DNA of 64,000 nucleotides from positions 62,001 to 126,000 of the forward strand of contig NZ_LFIO01000074.1 of NCBI RefSeq assembly GCF_001187535.1, in the 5' to 3' direction. The notes below the pieces were generated by a model. It searched no databases. It was not told the origin of the DNA and saw only the letters and a list, made by a program, of their open reading frames with translations. A program made the translations under genes and the position numbers. The stretch is from Rhizobium ecuadorense. GTDB taxonomy: Bacteria; Pseudomonadota; Alphaproteobacteria; Rhizobiales; Rhizobiaceae. This document shows, piece after piece, positions 1-7,337 of the stretch (positions are counted from its first letter, which is position 1; each line of letters starts with the position of its first letter).

Positions 1-575
1 TTTGGCTTGGCGTTGCCTGCGAGCTGGGCGTCCTTCAACGACCGCGTGGCAAGTCGGTAAGTCGCCGATGCCGGGATGGCGTTGAAGTCGCCGCAGAGGA
101 TGGTGGGTAAAGCTTCATCCGTCGTTCCGCGCAGCCAGCCTGAGTTCAACAGCGTCGTCATCTGGCGCATGCGCTCGCGGCCGCGAAGGCCGAGATGGGT
201 GTTGACGACCAGCAGTTTTCTGTCGCCGACCAGGATTTCAACGGAAAGCGCGCCGCGCTGTTCACCGATGGATGGCAGTGGACCGGCCTTGACCGCGCCG
301 GTCGGCAAGGCGGTGATAACCGCATCGCCATACTGCTCTTCGGCAACCGATAGCGCCGGATGAAAATGCGCCTGCATCTTGAGAAGCGAGGCGATCGTAT
401 GGGCCTGGTCGATGCCGCCGGTCCTGCGCCTGAGGACATCGACCTCCTGGAGAGCGACGATGTCGGCTTGCGCCTCGGCGATGACCGAAGCGATGCGCCC
501 GGGATCGAGCTTGCGGTCGCTGCCGATACAGCTGTGGACGTTATAGGTCAGGAGTTTGATTGATTTTTCCGGCAT
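1..575 (-). CDS. Endonuclease/exonuclease/phosphatase (EEP) family protein, YbhP-like, 3' end off window
   Basis: Reading the minus strand from the ATG at 573-575 gives 191 codons without a stop up to the window edge. The visible protein begins MPEKSIKLLTYNVHSC and contains three EEP-fold signatures: LLTYNVHSCIG near residue 8, the metal-binding Glu in DIVALQEVD near residue 40, and LCGDFNAIPASA near residue 165. The start is an ATG followed at once by the first fold strand. EEP proteins are metal-dependent phosphodiesterases or nucleases, and the substrate of YbhP is not established. The gene is divergent from the YbhN-like gene at 692 and one gene away from a phospholipase D gene, the same three families as the Escherichia coli ybhP-clsB-ybhN cluster. 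Family call firm; substrate unknown. Confidence 0.88.
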   Translation of the reverse strand, partial: MPEKSIKLLTYNVHSCIGSDRKLDPGRIASVIAEAQADIVALQEVDVLRRRTGGIDQAHTIASLLKMQAHFHPALSVAEEQYGDAVITALPTGAVKAGPLPSIGEQRGALSVEILVGDRKLLVVNTHLGLRGRERMRQMTTLLNSGWLRGTTDEALPTILCGDFNAIPASATYRLATRSLKDAQLAGNAKP

Positions 576-623
576 GGGCCCGTTGAAGCTCGTCCCTTGG
601 GAACATGGATGCGGTTCCCCGGG

Positions 624-648
624 GGAACACAAAACTCGTTTGATCGTT
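624..648 (+). promoter_or_regulatory. EcfG/RpoE2-type general-stress promoter upstream of the ybhN-like gene
   Basis: GGAAC at 624-628 is followed after exactly 16 bases by CGTT at 645-648, a perfect match to the alphaproteobacterial EcfG/RpoE2 consensus. The expected transcript start near 655 lies about 35 bases before the ATG at 692. The element is nearly symmetric: on the minus strand GGAAC (650-646) is followed after 16 bases by TGTT, so it may also drive the divergent EEP gene. A GTTCCCC-G-GGGGAAC palindrome (614-628) overlaps it. Confidence 0.7.
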
Positions 649-691
649 CCAGATTATCGGCCCGTCACGCTCGCACTCCTGAGGACAATCG

Positions 692-1651
692 ATGCGTTTG
701 AAAAGCATGATCTGGAATGGACTGCTCGTTGCCGCTCTTTGTCTTGCGGTCTTTCTTCTCTATCGTATCTTCCAGCAGTATAGCCTCGACCAGATCGTCC
801 AATCGGTTCGCAGCATACCGCTTTCAAGCTTCTGTACAGCACTTCTCTTTGCTGCGGCATCCTACCTATGCCTTGGCTGTTTCGATCTCCTGGCGATCCG
901 TTCGCTCGGCAAATCCTTGCCTTATCCCAAAATTGCGTTGGCTTCGTTCATCAGCCTGTCGCTCGGCCACAATATCGGATTTGCCGGACTGAGCAGCGGC
1001 GCCTTCCGCTACCGCTTTTATTCGCGCTGGGGGCTGACGACCGAGGACGTAGCGAAGATCATCCTGTTCTGCGGCGTCACGGTCGGGCTCGGACTGATGA
1101 CGCTCGGTGGTCTTGCGCTGATCGTCAATCCGGGTGATGCCGGACGCCTGCTGCGGCTTGATCCGGACAGTGTGCGCATCTTTGGCTTGCTGGCGCTCAT
1201 CGTGCCGGTCGTCTATGCGGGGCTGGCGTTTTTCATCCGCGGCAAGTTGCGGCTCTGGCGCTGGTCGTTTCAGTTGCCGCGATTTTCGATTGCCGTCGCG
1301 CAGGTCGGGATCGGGACGCTCAACTTCATGCTCGTTTCCGCCTGCCTGCACCAGATGCTCTCGGCCTTCGGCGGCGTCGCCTTCTTCAGGTCGGTGACGG
1401 CCTATGTGCTGGCCAATTCGGCAATTCTCGCAACCCATGTTCCTGGTGGGCTCGGCGTGCTCGAGGCGACCGTCTCCTATGCCGTGCCGAAGGAGGCCTC
1501 GATCGGCGCATTGATCGCGTTCCGCTGCGCCTATTTCTTCATTCCGCTGGCGCTCGGCACGACGCTTCTCGTCATCAGCGAGATCGTCTTCCGAAGATCA
1601 CGCGGGGCGGATGAGGCGGCGAATGAGGGCGCCGAGGCCCAGTCGGTGTAG
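692..1651 (+). CDS. YbhN/UPF0104-like integral membrane protein
   Basis: The 319-residue protein is almost entirely hydrophobic, with about eight predicted membrane segments (first near residues 8-25, last near 275-300). The glycine-rich VPGGLGVLEATV motif near residue 250 is characteristic of the UPF0104 / lysylphosphatidylglycerol-synthase membrane-region family. Family members are flippase-like or aminoacyl-lipid-synthase-like membrane proteins; the soluble synthase domain of MprF is absent, so lipid aminoacylation is unlikely. Its partners are an EEP protein and a phospholipase D, as around E. coli clsB. Its last 54 bases overlap the 3' end of the convergent phospholipase D gene. A perfect EcfG promoter precedes it. 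Exact function unknown. Confidence 0.8.
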   Translation: MRLKSMIWNGLLVAALCLAVFLLYRIFQQYSLDQIVQSVRSIPLSSFCTALLFAAASYLCLGCFDLLAIRSLGKSLPYPKIALASFISLSLGHNIGFAGLSSGAFRYRFYSRWGLTTEDVAKIILFCGVTVGLGLMTLGGLALIVNPGDAGRLLRLDPDSVRIFGLLALIVPVVYAGLAFFIRGKLRLWRWSFQLPRFSIAVAQVGIGTLNFMLVSACLHQMLSAFGGVAFFRSVTAYVLANSAILATHVPGGLGVLEATVSYAVPKEASIGALIAFRCAYFFIPLALGTTLLVISEIVFRRSRGADEAANEGAEAQSV

Positions 1652-3112
1652 GGGCAGGAAAGGGCGGGCCGGGTCGAAGAACCCGCTGCCTCTGACCGGT
1701 GAGATGCTGCCGGAAAGCTCGACGGCGAATTCTCTCAGACCCCGAGCGCCATCATTCTGCGCGTCGATTGCTTCGATCACCGAGCCGCTTTGCGCGTAAG
1801 CCGCTGCAAAACTCGCGGTGCTCGTTCCGAGATATTCCGCCAGCAGGCGATTGCGCAGCTCCGCGACCGCGCGACGGTGTTCGTCCGTTGCAGAGTGAAA
1901 TAGTATATCGCATTCCGAATCAAGGCCTTCGGAGCGATTGTTGAGATTGGAGGAGCCGATGCGCAGCAGCTCATCGTCGGCAATCATCAGTTTGGAATGG
2001 ATCAGCACCTCGACCTCGGCGACTTTCGGCCCGGGCACGATTGGCCCGGGCACGACGGGGAAATAGACCCGCAGCCGGCTCGCCCGATCGGCCCGTTTGA
2101 GAAGGCGGATGACGCGGTCGCGATTGCCGCCCATGACAAGCTTTTCGATCAGCCCGTGAGAACTGCGCGTGCAGATGATGACGACCTCTGGACCGTCTTC
2201 CTCCTGCAGCCGTGCGGCAATGGCGTCGGCGACGCGGAAAGAGGCGAGATATTGCGCCTCGATATAAAGCAGGCGCCGTGCTCGGGAGATGATGTCCAAT
2301 GTCGAGGCGATACCGTCGCTGATGCCGGCGCGCAAAGTCGTCGACGGCTCCGTCAGCACGAAGCTCACCGGGATTTCCCGCAGCGAAACGGCAAGATCGT
2401 CCGGCCACGGAAAGGGTGCGTGCTCGGCAAGCGGCAGGTGCCTTTCGCCGGTGGCGTTTTCCCAGCGCCGCCTGGCGATATCGCCGATCAGCCGGGCAGC
2501 GTCGCCCGTGACCATCGCCTGAACGTCATGCAGCGGATCGTAGGAAACGCCCTCGGGATCGAGCCGGAGCCTGTCCCTGGCACGATGGCGCTTTGTGTCC
2601 CATCGCCGTGACGTCAGGTCGATGCCGCCGATGAAGGCGACCGCGTCGTCGATGCAGACGAGTTTCTCATGGTGGCAGCCGCGAGCGACACCTTGAAGAT
2701 CGAAGCGCAGGTCGATCCCGGCATTCCTCGGGAAGTTCTTCTTGCAAAGCACCTGCAGGGATTTTCCCGAATAGACCGGCCCGAGCGCCCAGATGAGGAT
2801 GCGTATTTCGAGCTCGGGATTGGCCGCTGCAAGCGCATGCAACAGGTCTGCCAAAGTCTCGTCGGATTTCTCTGGTTCCAACGGGATGTCGGGATTGAAA
2901 TCCCAGCCGATGATCCAGATCGTGCGCCGCGCCTGCCGCAGCGCCCGCGATACTTCGGCGAAATATCTGTTGCCGTTGATCAGGAAGGCCGCCTTCTCGG
3001 CCTTGCCGTCCAGGCGCAAAGCGCTGTCATTCTGTTTTTCGCGGCCGTCCGGCCGTTGTGATTTTGCCTGGGACAGGCTCGGGTGATTGAAGACGGTCTC
3101 GAATGCGGTCAT
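1598..3112 (-). CDS. Phospholipase D superfamily protein, cardiolipin-synthase-like (ClsB type)
   Basis: The 504-residue protein carries two HxKxxxxD catalytic motifs: HHEKLVCIDD followed by FIGGIDL in the N-terminal half, and HSKLMIADD followed by RIGSSNLNNRS in the C-terminal half. This is the two-domain architecture of cardiolipin synthases and related phosphatidyltransferases. There is no N-terminal membrane hairpin of the ClsA type, which fits a ClsB-like enzyme. I chose the ATG at 3112 because GAGG lies 6 bases upstream and because the EcfG promoter at 3142-3166 would place the transcript start downstream of the alternative codon at 3142. The C terminus overlaps the convergent membrane-protein gene by 54 bases. 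Nuclease activity cannot be excluded from sequence. Confidence 0.85.
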   Translation of the reverse strand: MTAFETVFNHPSLSQAKSQRPDGREKQNDSALRLDGKAEKAAFLINGNRYFAEVSRALRQARRTIWIIGWDFNPDIPLEPEKSDETLADLLHALAAANPELEIRILIWALGPVYSGKSLQVLCKKNFPRNAGIDLRFDLQGVARGCHHEKLVCIDDAVAFIGGIDLTSRRWDTKRHRARDRLRLDPEGVSYDPLHDVQAMVTGDAARLIGDIARRRWENATGERHLPLAEHAPFPWPDDLAVSLREIPVSFVLTEPSTTLRAGISDGIASTLDIISRARRLLYIEAQYLASFRVADAIAARLQEEDGPEVVIICTRSSHGLIEKLVMGGNRDRVIRLLKRADRASRLRVYFPVVPGPIVPGPKVAEVEVLIHSKLMIADDELLRIGSSNLNNRSEGLDSECDILFHSATDEHRRAVAELRNRLLAEYLGTSTASFAAAYAQSGSVIEAIDAQNDGARGLREFAVELSGSISPVRGSGFFDPARPFLPLHRLGLGALIRRLIRPA

Positions 3113-3141
3113 GATTGCCTCGGCCTTTAACTGCGAAAACA

Positions 3142-3166
3142 AACGCCTGGAATATTTTTGGGTTCC
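3142..3166 (-). promoter_or_regulatory. EcfG/RpoE2-type promoter upstream of the phospholipase D gene
   Basis: On the minus strand GGAAC (3166-3162) is followed by 16 bases and CGTT (3145-3142), a perfect consensus match. The expected transcript start near 3135 is about 23 bases before the chosen ATG at 3112. Confidence 0.7.
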
Positions 3167-3230
3167 GTGCGGCGCTTGAGGCGGCGGCCGGACTGACTTC
3201 GTCCGGCGATGGAAGCGTAAGGAAACGAGA

Positions 3231-4475
3231 ATGTCACAACGAGCAGGCAGCGCCGATCTTCCCCTTCACGGGGGACGTGTGCCGCATTGGCTCGGCGACC
3301 GGATGACACGGCTGGGAGCCCTGATCACCGAAGCGATCGTGCATCACTACGGCCGCGACGAATTCCTGCGCAGGCTCGCCCACCCTTTCTGGTTCCAGTC
3401 CTTCGGCGCTGTGATGGGCATGGACTGGCATTCCTCCGGCATCACCACCAGCGTTCTCGGCGCGCTGAAGCGCGGGCTGAACCCGCGCGCCGGCGAGCTC
3501 GGCCTGCATGTCTGCGGCGGCCGCGGCGTGCATTCGCGCAAGACCCCGCAGGAACTCGTCTCGATCGGCGAGCGCGTCGGCTTCGATGGCGAAGGCCTGG
3601 CCACGACGAGCCGTCTTATCGCCAAGGTCGACAGTGCTGCCCTTCAGGATGGGTTCGATCTTTACCTGCACGGCTTCATCGTCGCCGATGACGGCCGTTG
3701 GGTGGTCGTGCAACAGGGCATGAACGGCGACAGGCGGCAGGCCCGGCGCTATCACTGGCTGTCGGAAGGGCTGGAGAGTTTCGTCGACTCGCCGCATGCG
3801 GCAATCGAGGGCAGGAGCCAGGGGACGATCGTCAATCTGGCCGACAGGCGCGCCGAGCGCTCGCGGCGCGGCCAGCTCGATCTGCTGGCGACGCTCGGTC
3901 CCGACCGGATCGTCCGCGAGGCGGCCGCATTGCGGCGTGCCGAGCAGCCGGCGCCCGAGCCGGCCGCTCAGCCGATGCTGCCGCACCTGATCATGCCTGC
4001 CCATCACGATGTGCGCGAGAGTGACGTCAACATGCGGCGCCTGCATGGAAATCTTGCCGCCGCAGCCGACCGCGGACCGGCGGATTTCGAAGAGCTGCTG
4101 CTTGTTCCCGGTGTCGGCGCCCGCACGGTGGAGGCGCTGGCCATGGTGGCCGAAGTCGTCCACGGCGCGCCCTGCCGTTTTTCCGATCCGGCGCGCTTTT
4201 CGATCGCTCATGGCGGCAAGGACCGCCATCCCTTCCCGGTTCCGCTCAAGGTCTATGACGAAACGATCGGCGTGATGAAATCGGCGGTGCAGAAGGGCAG
4301 GCTCGGACGGGAGGAGGAACTGCAGGCGCTGAAGCGCCTGGATGATCAATCCAGGCAGATGGAACGTTACGTCACCGGTCCCGACCTCAAGGATATCATC
4401 GCCGGCGAATTTCGCCAATCCGCCGATTTCGGCGGCCGCAGCGTCTTCGGCTGGGAGCCGCCGCCCGCAGAGTAG
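3231..4475 (+). CDS. DUF763 domain-containing protein
   Basis: The 414-residue protein matches the DUF763 pattern. It has an N-terminal LPLHGGRVPHWL start, then FGAVMGMDWHSSGITTSVLG and a histidine-rich LHVCGGRGVHSRKTP segment near residue 92-105. A helix-hairpin-helix-like VPGVGARTVEAL stretch near residue 290-305 is followed by a basic region. Helix-hairpin-helix elements usually contact DNA; no biochemical function is known to me for this family. GGAAACGAGA precedes the ATG. It is divergent from the phospholipase D gene. A GCCGGAC/GTCCGGC inverted repeat (3187-3207) lies in the short leader. No frameshift or truncation is apparent. Confidence 0.85.
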   Translation: MSQRAGSADLPLHGGRVPHWLGDRMTRLGALITEAIVHHYGRDEFLRRLAHPFWFQSFGAVMGMDWHSSGITTSVLGALKRGLNPRAGELGLHVCGGRGVHSRKTPQELVSIGERVGFDGEGLATTSRLIAKVDSAALQDGFDLYLHGFIVADDGRWVVVQQGMNGDRRQARRYHWLSEGLESFVDSPHAAIEGRSQGTIVNLADRRAERSRRGQLDLLATLGPDRIVREAAALRRAEQPAPEPAAQPMLPHLIMPAHHDVRESDVNMRRLHGNLAAAADRGPADFEELLLVPGVGARTVEALAMVAEVVHGAPCRFSDPARFSIAHGGKDRHPFPVPLKVYDETIGVMKSAVQKGRLGREEELQALKRLDDQSRQMERYVTGPDLKDIIAGEFRQSADFGGRSVFGWEPPPAE

Positions 4476-4493
4476 GGCACCTCATCACGCCGC

Positions 4494-4548
4494 TAGAACA
4501 GGCTTCAGATTTTAGGCCCGTTTGGCCTAAAATCTGAAGCCTGTTCTA
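4494..4548. repeat. Perfect 25-bp inverted repeat, likely bidirectional terminator
   Basis: The left arm at 4494-4518 and right arm at 4524-4548 are perfect reverse complements separated by a 5-base loop (CGTTT). The element lies between the convergent DUF763 and flavin-binding-protein genes. The arms contain TTTTA/TAAAA tracts, so it could terminate transcription in both directions, but its length is also typical of a mobile palindromic repeat. Confidence 0.8.
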
Positions 4549-4559
4549 CATTAAAGAGT

Positions 4560-4609
4560 AGAGCATGATCTCGCCCGAAAACCGCGCACAGTTTTCGGCA
4601 TCATGCTCT
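4560..4609. repeat. Rhizobial intergenic palindromic repeat (RIME-like)
   Basis: The outer arms AGAGCATGAT (4560-4569) and ATCATGCTCT (4600-4609) pair perfectly. The inner arms CCGAAAAC (4575-4582) and GTTTTCGG (4591-4598) also pair perfectly. This GAGCATGAT...CCGAAAAC...ATCATGCTC pattern recurs in rhizobial intergenic regions and resembles the elements called RIME; that identification is from memory. It ends next to the stop codon of the downstream minus-strand gene. Confidence 0.65.
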
Positions 4610-4610
4610 C

Positions 4611-5060
4611 TTAACTCGCCGAGCCGGGCAGGGTGACCTCACCGTTTTCCTCACCATCCCAGTACCGGATGGAGGACGCCGAAACTTTGATGAGAACGAT
4701 CCCGGGAGTGTCCACACCTTCAGGAAACCACCGCTCCAGATCGGGCACCCAATGTTCTTCGAATGCAGCCTTGTCCCGCACCAGAGAGGCGAAGCCCTCG
4801 ACAGCGATGAAAATCCCCGGTTTGCCGAGGAGGCTGGGAGGTGCGGTGAACGTCAGCGAGACGATGTCGATGCCTTCGATCTCCGTGATTTTCCTGCTGT
4901 CCTCGTACGAGAAGAACCAGGAATCCCCGTCATATTCGACGTCGCCATTATTGCTCATCGGCCGGGCCGAGATGCGGCCCGACCCGGCATTCGTCGACAG
5001 CATGCAGAAATCGATCTTCTTCAGTTGCGAGGATAGGTCTTCGAGGGTCATGGACGCCAT
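4611..5060 (-). CDS. Pyridoxamine 5'-phosphate oxidase-like flavin-binding protein (general stress protein 26 type)
   Basis: The 149-residue protein has the split-barrel flavin-binding pattern: FCMLSTNAGSGRISARPM at the N terminus, then DSWFFSYEDSRKITEI, then LERWFPEG near residue 110. This fits the small PNPOx-like general stress protein family, which binds FMN or related flavins; most members have no defined substrate. The ATG at 5060 is chosen because GGGAGA lies 6 bases upstream. The frame stays open further upstream, but that stretch runs into a repeat element and past the candidate promoter. A near-consensus EcfG promoter lies at 5092-5116, consistent with a stress role. The gene is flanked on both sides by palindromic repeats. 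Confidence 0.82.
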   Translation of the reverse strand: MASMTLEDLSSQLKKIDFCMLSTNAGSGRISARPMSNNGDVEYDGDSWFFSYEDSRKITEIEGIDIVSLTFTAPPSLLGKPGIFIAVEGFASLVRDKAAFEEHWVPDLERWFPEGVDTPGIVLIKVSASSIRYWDGEENGEVTLPGSAS

Positions 5061-5091
5061 TGCGATCTCCCGGGTTTGAATGCTCGGGAGT

Positions 5092-5116
5092 AGCGTGCAG
5101 GCGTCCAAATTGTTCC
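5092..5116 (-). promoter_or_regulatory. Candidate EcfG-type promoter (one mismatch)
   Basis: On the minus strand GGAAC (5116-5112) is followed by 16 bases and CGCT (5095-5092), one mismatch from the CGTT -10 element. The expected start near 5085 gives a leader of about 25 bases to the ATG at 5060. Confidence 0.45.
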
Positions 5117-5137
5117 GTGGAAAGCCTGCGTGACTAC

Positions 5138-5240
5138 TGCATAATTCCTTAAATCGGAATCGATTTAAGGATAAAATTATGCAGCAATTCAAAGTGTTAC
5201 AGCGTCCTTTGCGCGTCTGAAAAGACGCGCGGCGCTGTAA
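5138..5240. repeat. Composite palindromic repeat element, intact copy
   Basis: Two stem-loops lie side by side. The first (5138-5184) pairs CTGCATAATT with AATTATGCAG and, inside that, TTAAATCG with CGATTTAA. The second pairs TTACAGCG (5197-5204) with CGCTGTAA (5233-5240). Within it, GCGCGTCT (5211-5218) pairs with AGACGCGC (5223-5230) across a GAAA tetraloop. A degenerate second copy follows. I recall this pattern as common in Rhizobium intergenic regions. Confidence 0.7.
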
Positions 5241-5274
5241 GCCTCCATCCTTTTGATCTATTCCCGCAAGGTTT

Positions 5275-5349
5275 AAGGATGGAAGTATGTAGGAATTCGA
5301 GGGGTTGCAGCAGCGTCCTATGCGAAGCTGAAAGATAAACGGCGCTATA
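5275..5349. repeat. Degenerate second copy of the composite palindromic repeat
   Basis: From AAGGAT onward the segment aligns base by base with 5166-5239 (shared AAGGAT, ATTC, AGCGTCCT, TGCG, CTGAAA, CGGCGCT). The stem pairing is lost, so it reads as a decayed tandem copy. It abuts the 3' end of the DMT transporter gene. Confidence 0.6.
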
Positions 5350-5352
5350 CCC

Positions 5353-6270
5353 TCAATGGCCGTCCGGCGGGACCGCTTCGGCGGGAACCGTCTCTTTCAG
5401 GTTCTTCCGGTGGAAGATGAAGAGCCCGGCAAAGACGATGATGGCTGCGCCGACGACGATCTGCATATCGGGAATATCGCTGAAAAAGATGTAGCCGAGC
5501 ACGATCGCCCAGAGCAGCAGCGTATATTGCAGCGGCGCCAGCAGCGATGCGGGGGCGAGCTTCAGCGAGCGGGTGATCAGGAGGTGCGCGCAGGTGGCGA
5601 CGACGCCGAGCAGCAGCATGCCGGACCAATCGACGAGCGTTGCCGACTGCCAATGGCCGATGCTGAGCACGATGCCGACGGCAAGGGCGGCGATCGTCTG
5701 CCACGTCACCAGCGTCGTGTCGCTGGTCGAGCGCAGGTAGCGGCTCATCACCAGCGACAGCGCAAAGGCGAAGCTGCCGACAAGACCGAAGAGCGATGGA
5801 AGCGACAGCATCGCCGTCGACGGGCGCAGCGCAATGACGACGCCTGCAAAGCCGATCAGCACGGCCAGCCAGCGGCGCCAGCCGATCTTTTCCCCGAGGA
5901 AGAAATGCGAGAGTGCTGCAATGTAGATCGGACCGGCCATATAGAAGGTCATCACGTCTGCGAGTGGCAGATAGGCGACGGCCGCATAGAACAGGGCGAC
6001 ATCGCCGGTCGCCATGGCGACCCGCATGAACTGGAGGCCCTTCTGCTCGACGCGGAACAGGGCCATCGGCCCTTGCCTCGCGATCATCGGTCCCAGCACG
6101 ATGAACGCGCCGAGCGAGCGGATCACCAGCACCTGGCCGACGGCAAAGCTCGTCATCAGCCATTTGCCCATCGCATCGTTCAGCGCAAAGAGCAGATCGC
6201 CGAGCAGCATCAGCGCGACACCTGTCATGATCAGGTTTCCGGCATTGGCTGTAGCCGCCTTGGTCTTCAT
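5353..6270 (-). CDS. DMT-superfamily (EamA) transporter
   Basis: The 305-residue protein has about ten hydrophobic segments arranged as two repeated EamA halves, the usual size for drug/metabolite transporters of the RhaT/YdcZ class. The start ATG at 6270 has GAGG 10 bases upstream and is followed by a short polar stretch before the first segment (IMTGVALMLLGDLLFALNDA). Substrates of EamA proteins are diverse (amino acids, nucleotides, drugs) and cannot be told from sequence. It is transcribed alone. No regulator is adjacent. Confidence 0.82.
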   Translation of the reverse strand: MKTKAATANAGNLIMTGVALMLLGDLLFALNDAMGKWLMTSFAVGQVLVIRSLGAFIVLGPMIARQGPMALFRVEQKGLQFMRVAMATGDVALFYAAVAYLPLADVMTFYMAGPIYIAALSHFFLGEKIGWRRWLAVLIGFAGVVIALRPSTAMLSLPSLFGLVGSFAFALSLVMSRYLRSTSDTTLVTWQTIAALAVGIVLSIGHWQSATLVDWSGMLLLGVVATCAHLLITRSLKLAPASLLAPLQYTLLLWAIVLGYIFFSDIPDMQIVVGAAIIVFAGLFIFHRKNLKETVPAEAVPPDGH

Positions 6271-6492
6271 CTGTCGAATCCTCAAGAAAACAGCCGCGCA
6301 TTGCGTGGCCGAGTGGGGCTTCGGCCTTAACACCACCGATGTCAATGGTCGGCGCGAAGCTCTTGCACCGAAATTTGGCGGCGACGGATCTGTGGCGCCT
6401 CAGAAGGCGAGACGCCGCAAAGCTCATCTGATTGCGGTGCTTGCCGATTGTAGGTCGGAGCTTGCGATCAAGGGCGAGGCAGCGACTGTATC

Positions 6493-6537
6493 TTGTAATT
6501 CCGGCGAGTGCGGATTAAATGTGGTTACGTTACCACA
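6493..6537 (+). promoter_or_regulatory. Promoter and palindromic operator of the toxin-antitoxin pair
   Basis: An 18-base near-palindrome TGTGGTTACGTTACCACA lies at 6520-6537, 14 bases before the antitoxin ATG. Its arms TGTGGT/ACCACA are perfect and its centre ACGT is palindromic. A plausible -35 TTGTAA (6493-6498) and -10 TTAAAT (6515-6520), 16 bases apart, put the palindrome on the promoter, as expected for autorepression by the antitoxin complex. Confidence 0.6.
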
Positions 6538-6551
6538 AGCGGAGGCTCGCC

Positions 6552-6806
6552 ATGACCGTCACCACGCTTTCAGGCCGAGAACTCAATCAGGATCTTGGCC
6601 GCGCCAAGCGCGCCACCAAGGACGGGCCTGTGATCATCACCGACAGGGGGCGGCCTGCGCATGTTCTCTTGTCGTTCGACGAGTACAAGCGGCTTACCGG
6701 CAAAATGCGGACCCTGGGTGACATGCTGGCAGCGCCGGGAGCGGAAGAGGTTGACTTGACGCTCCCGCCGCGCACCGAGCATGCCCGACCGGTCGATCTT
6801 TCGTGA
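6552..6806 (+). CDS. Type II antitoxin, Phd/YefM family
   Basis: The 84-residue protein has the Phd/YefM N-terminal DNA-binding fold: TTLSGRELNQDLGRAKRAT, then GPVIITDRGRPAHVLLSFDEYKRL near residues 25-45. A C-terminal tail rich in Pro and acidic residues would wrap the toxin. GGAGG lies 6 bases before the ATG at 6552; the in-frame upstream codon at 6519 lies in the promoter. Its stop overlaps the toxin GTG by four bases (GTGA), indicating translational coupling. The palindrome at 6520-6537 is the probable autoregulatory operator. Confidence 0.88.
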   Translation: MTVTTLSGRELNQDLGRAKRATKDGPVIITDRGRPAHVLLSFDEYKRLTGKMRTLGDMLAAPGAEEVDLTLPPRTEHARPVDLS

Positions 6807-7231
6807 TGCTGTTGCTCGATACCAACGTTGTGTCGGAACTGCGCAAGGTCGCGAGCGGCAAGGCCGACCCCAATGTGGTGGTCTGGAACGAAACCGTCGA
6901 TCCGGCCGAGACGTTCATTTCCTCCGTCGTCCTGCACGAACTGGAAATTGGCGTTCGGCTGGTCGAGCATAATGATGCAGCCGCCGGGAAGGTGCTGCGC
7001 AACTGGCTGGAAAATTCCGTTCTCGCAGCATTTTCCGGCCGTATCCTGCCTCTCGATGAGGCTGCGGCCGTTCAGGCCGCCCAGTGGCATGTGCCCAATC
7101 CCAAGCCGATCAACGACGCCTATATTGCGGCGACTGCCTTCACCCGCCGCATGACGCTGGTCACGCGCAATATCAAGGATTTCGAGGGCATGGGAGTGGC
7201 ACTCGTGAATCCCTGGGCACTCCCGACATAG
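6803..7231 (+). CDS. PIN-domain ribonuclease toxin (VapC/FitB-like)
   Basis: The 142-residue protein begins with the PIN signature MLLLDTNVVSELRK. It has the expected acidic residues at Asp in LLLDTNV, Glu in SSVVLHELEIGV near residue 50, Asp in INDAYIAATA near residue 110, and the late TRNIKDFEGMGV motif. PIN toxins are metal-dependent RNases that cleave tRNA, rRNA or mRNA. Translation starts at GTG 6803 or the ATG right after it; the GTGA overlap with the antitoxin favours the GTG. All catalytic positions are present, so the toxin is probably active. Confidence 0.88.
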   Translation: MMLLLDTNVVSELRKVASGKADPNVVVWNETVDPAETFISSVVLHELEIGVRLVEHNDAAAGKVLRNWLENSVLAAFSGRILPLDEAAAVQAAQWHVPNPKPINDAYIAATAFTRRMTLVTRNIKDFEGMGVALVNPWALPT

Positions 7232-7337
7232 TATTCTCAAAAACCGCAGCGATCATTTGTATGATGCGATTGATCGCAGCCTGTGGGAAGCGACCGCTGA
7301 ACATCAATCAGTCCGCCGGACAGCTTTCTTACAGCGC

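Noticed and set aside
600..628. GTTCCCC-G-GGGGAAC palindrome (and GGAAC at 600) as a separate operator
   Set aside because: It overlaps the EcfG -35 at 624-628, which explains most of its symmetry. The GGAAC at 600 has no CGTT at the right distance.
5345..6427. 360-codon minus-strand frame overlapping the DMT transporter
   Set aside because: A different frame of the same strand. The other frame gives the membrane segments, and this one gives an Arg/Ala-rich product.
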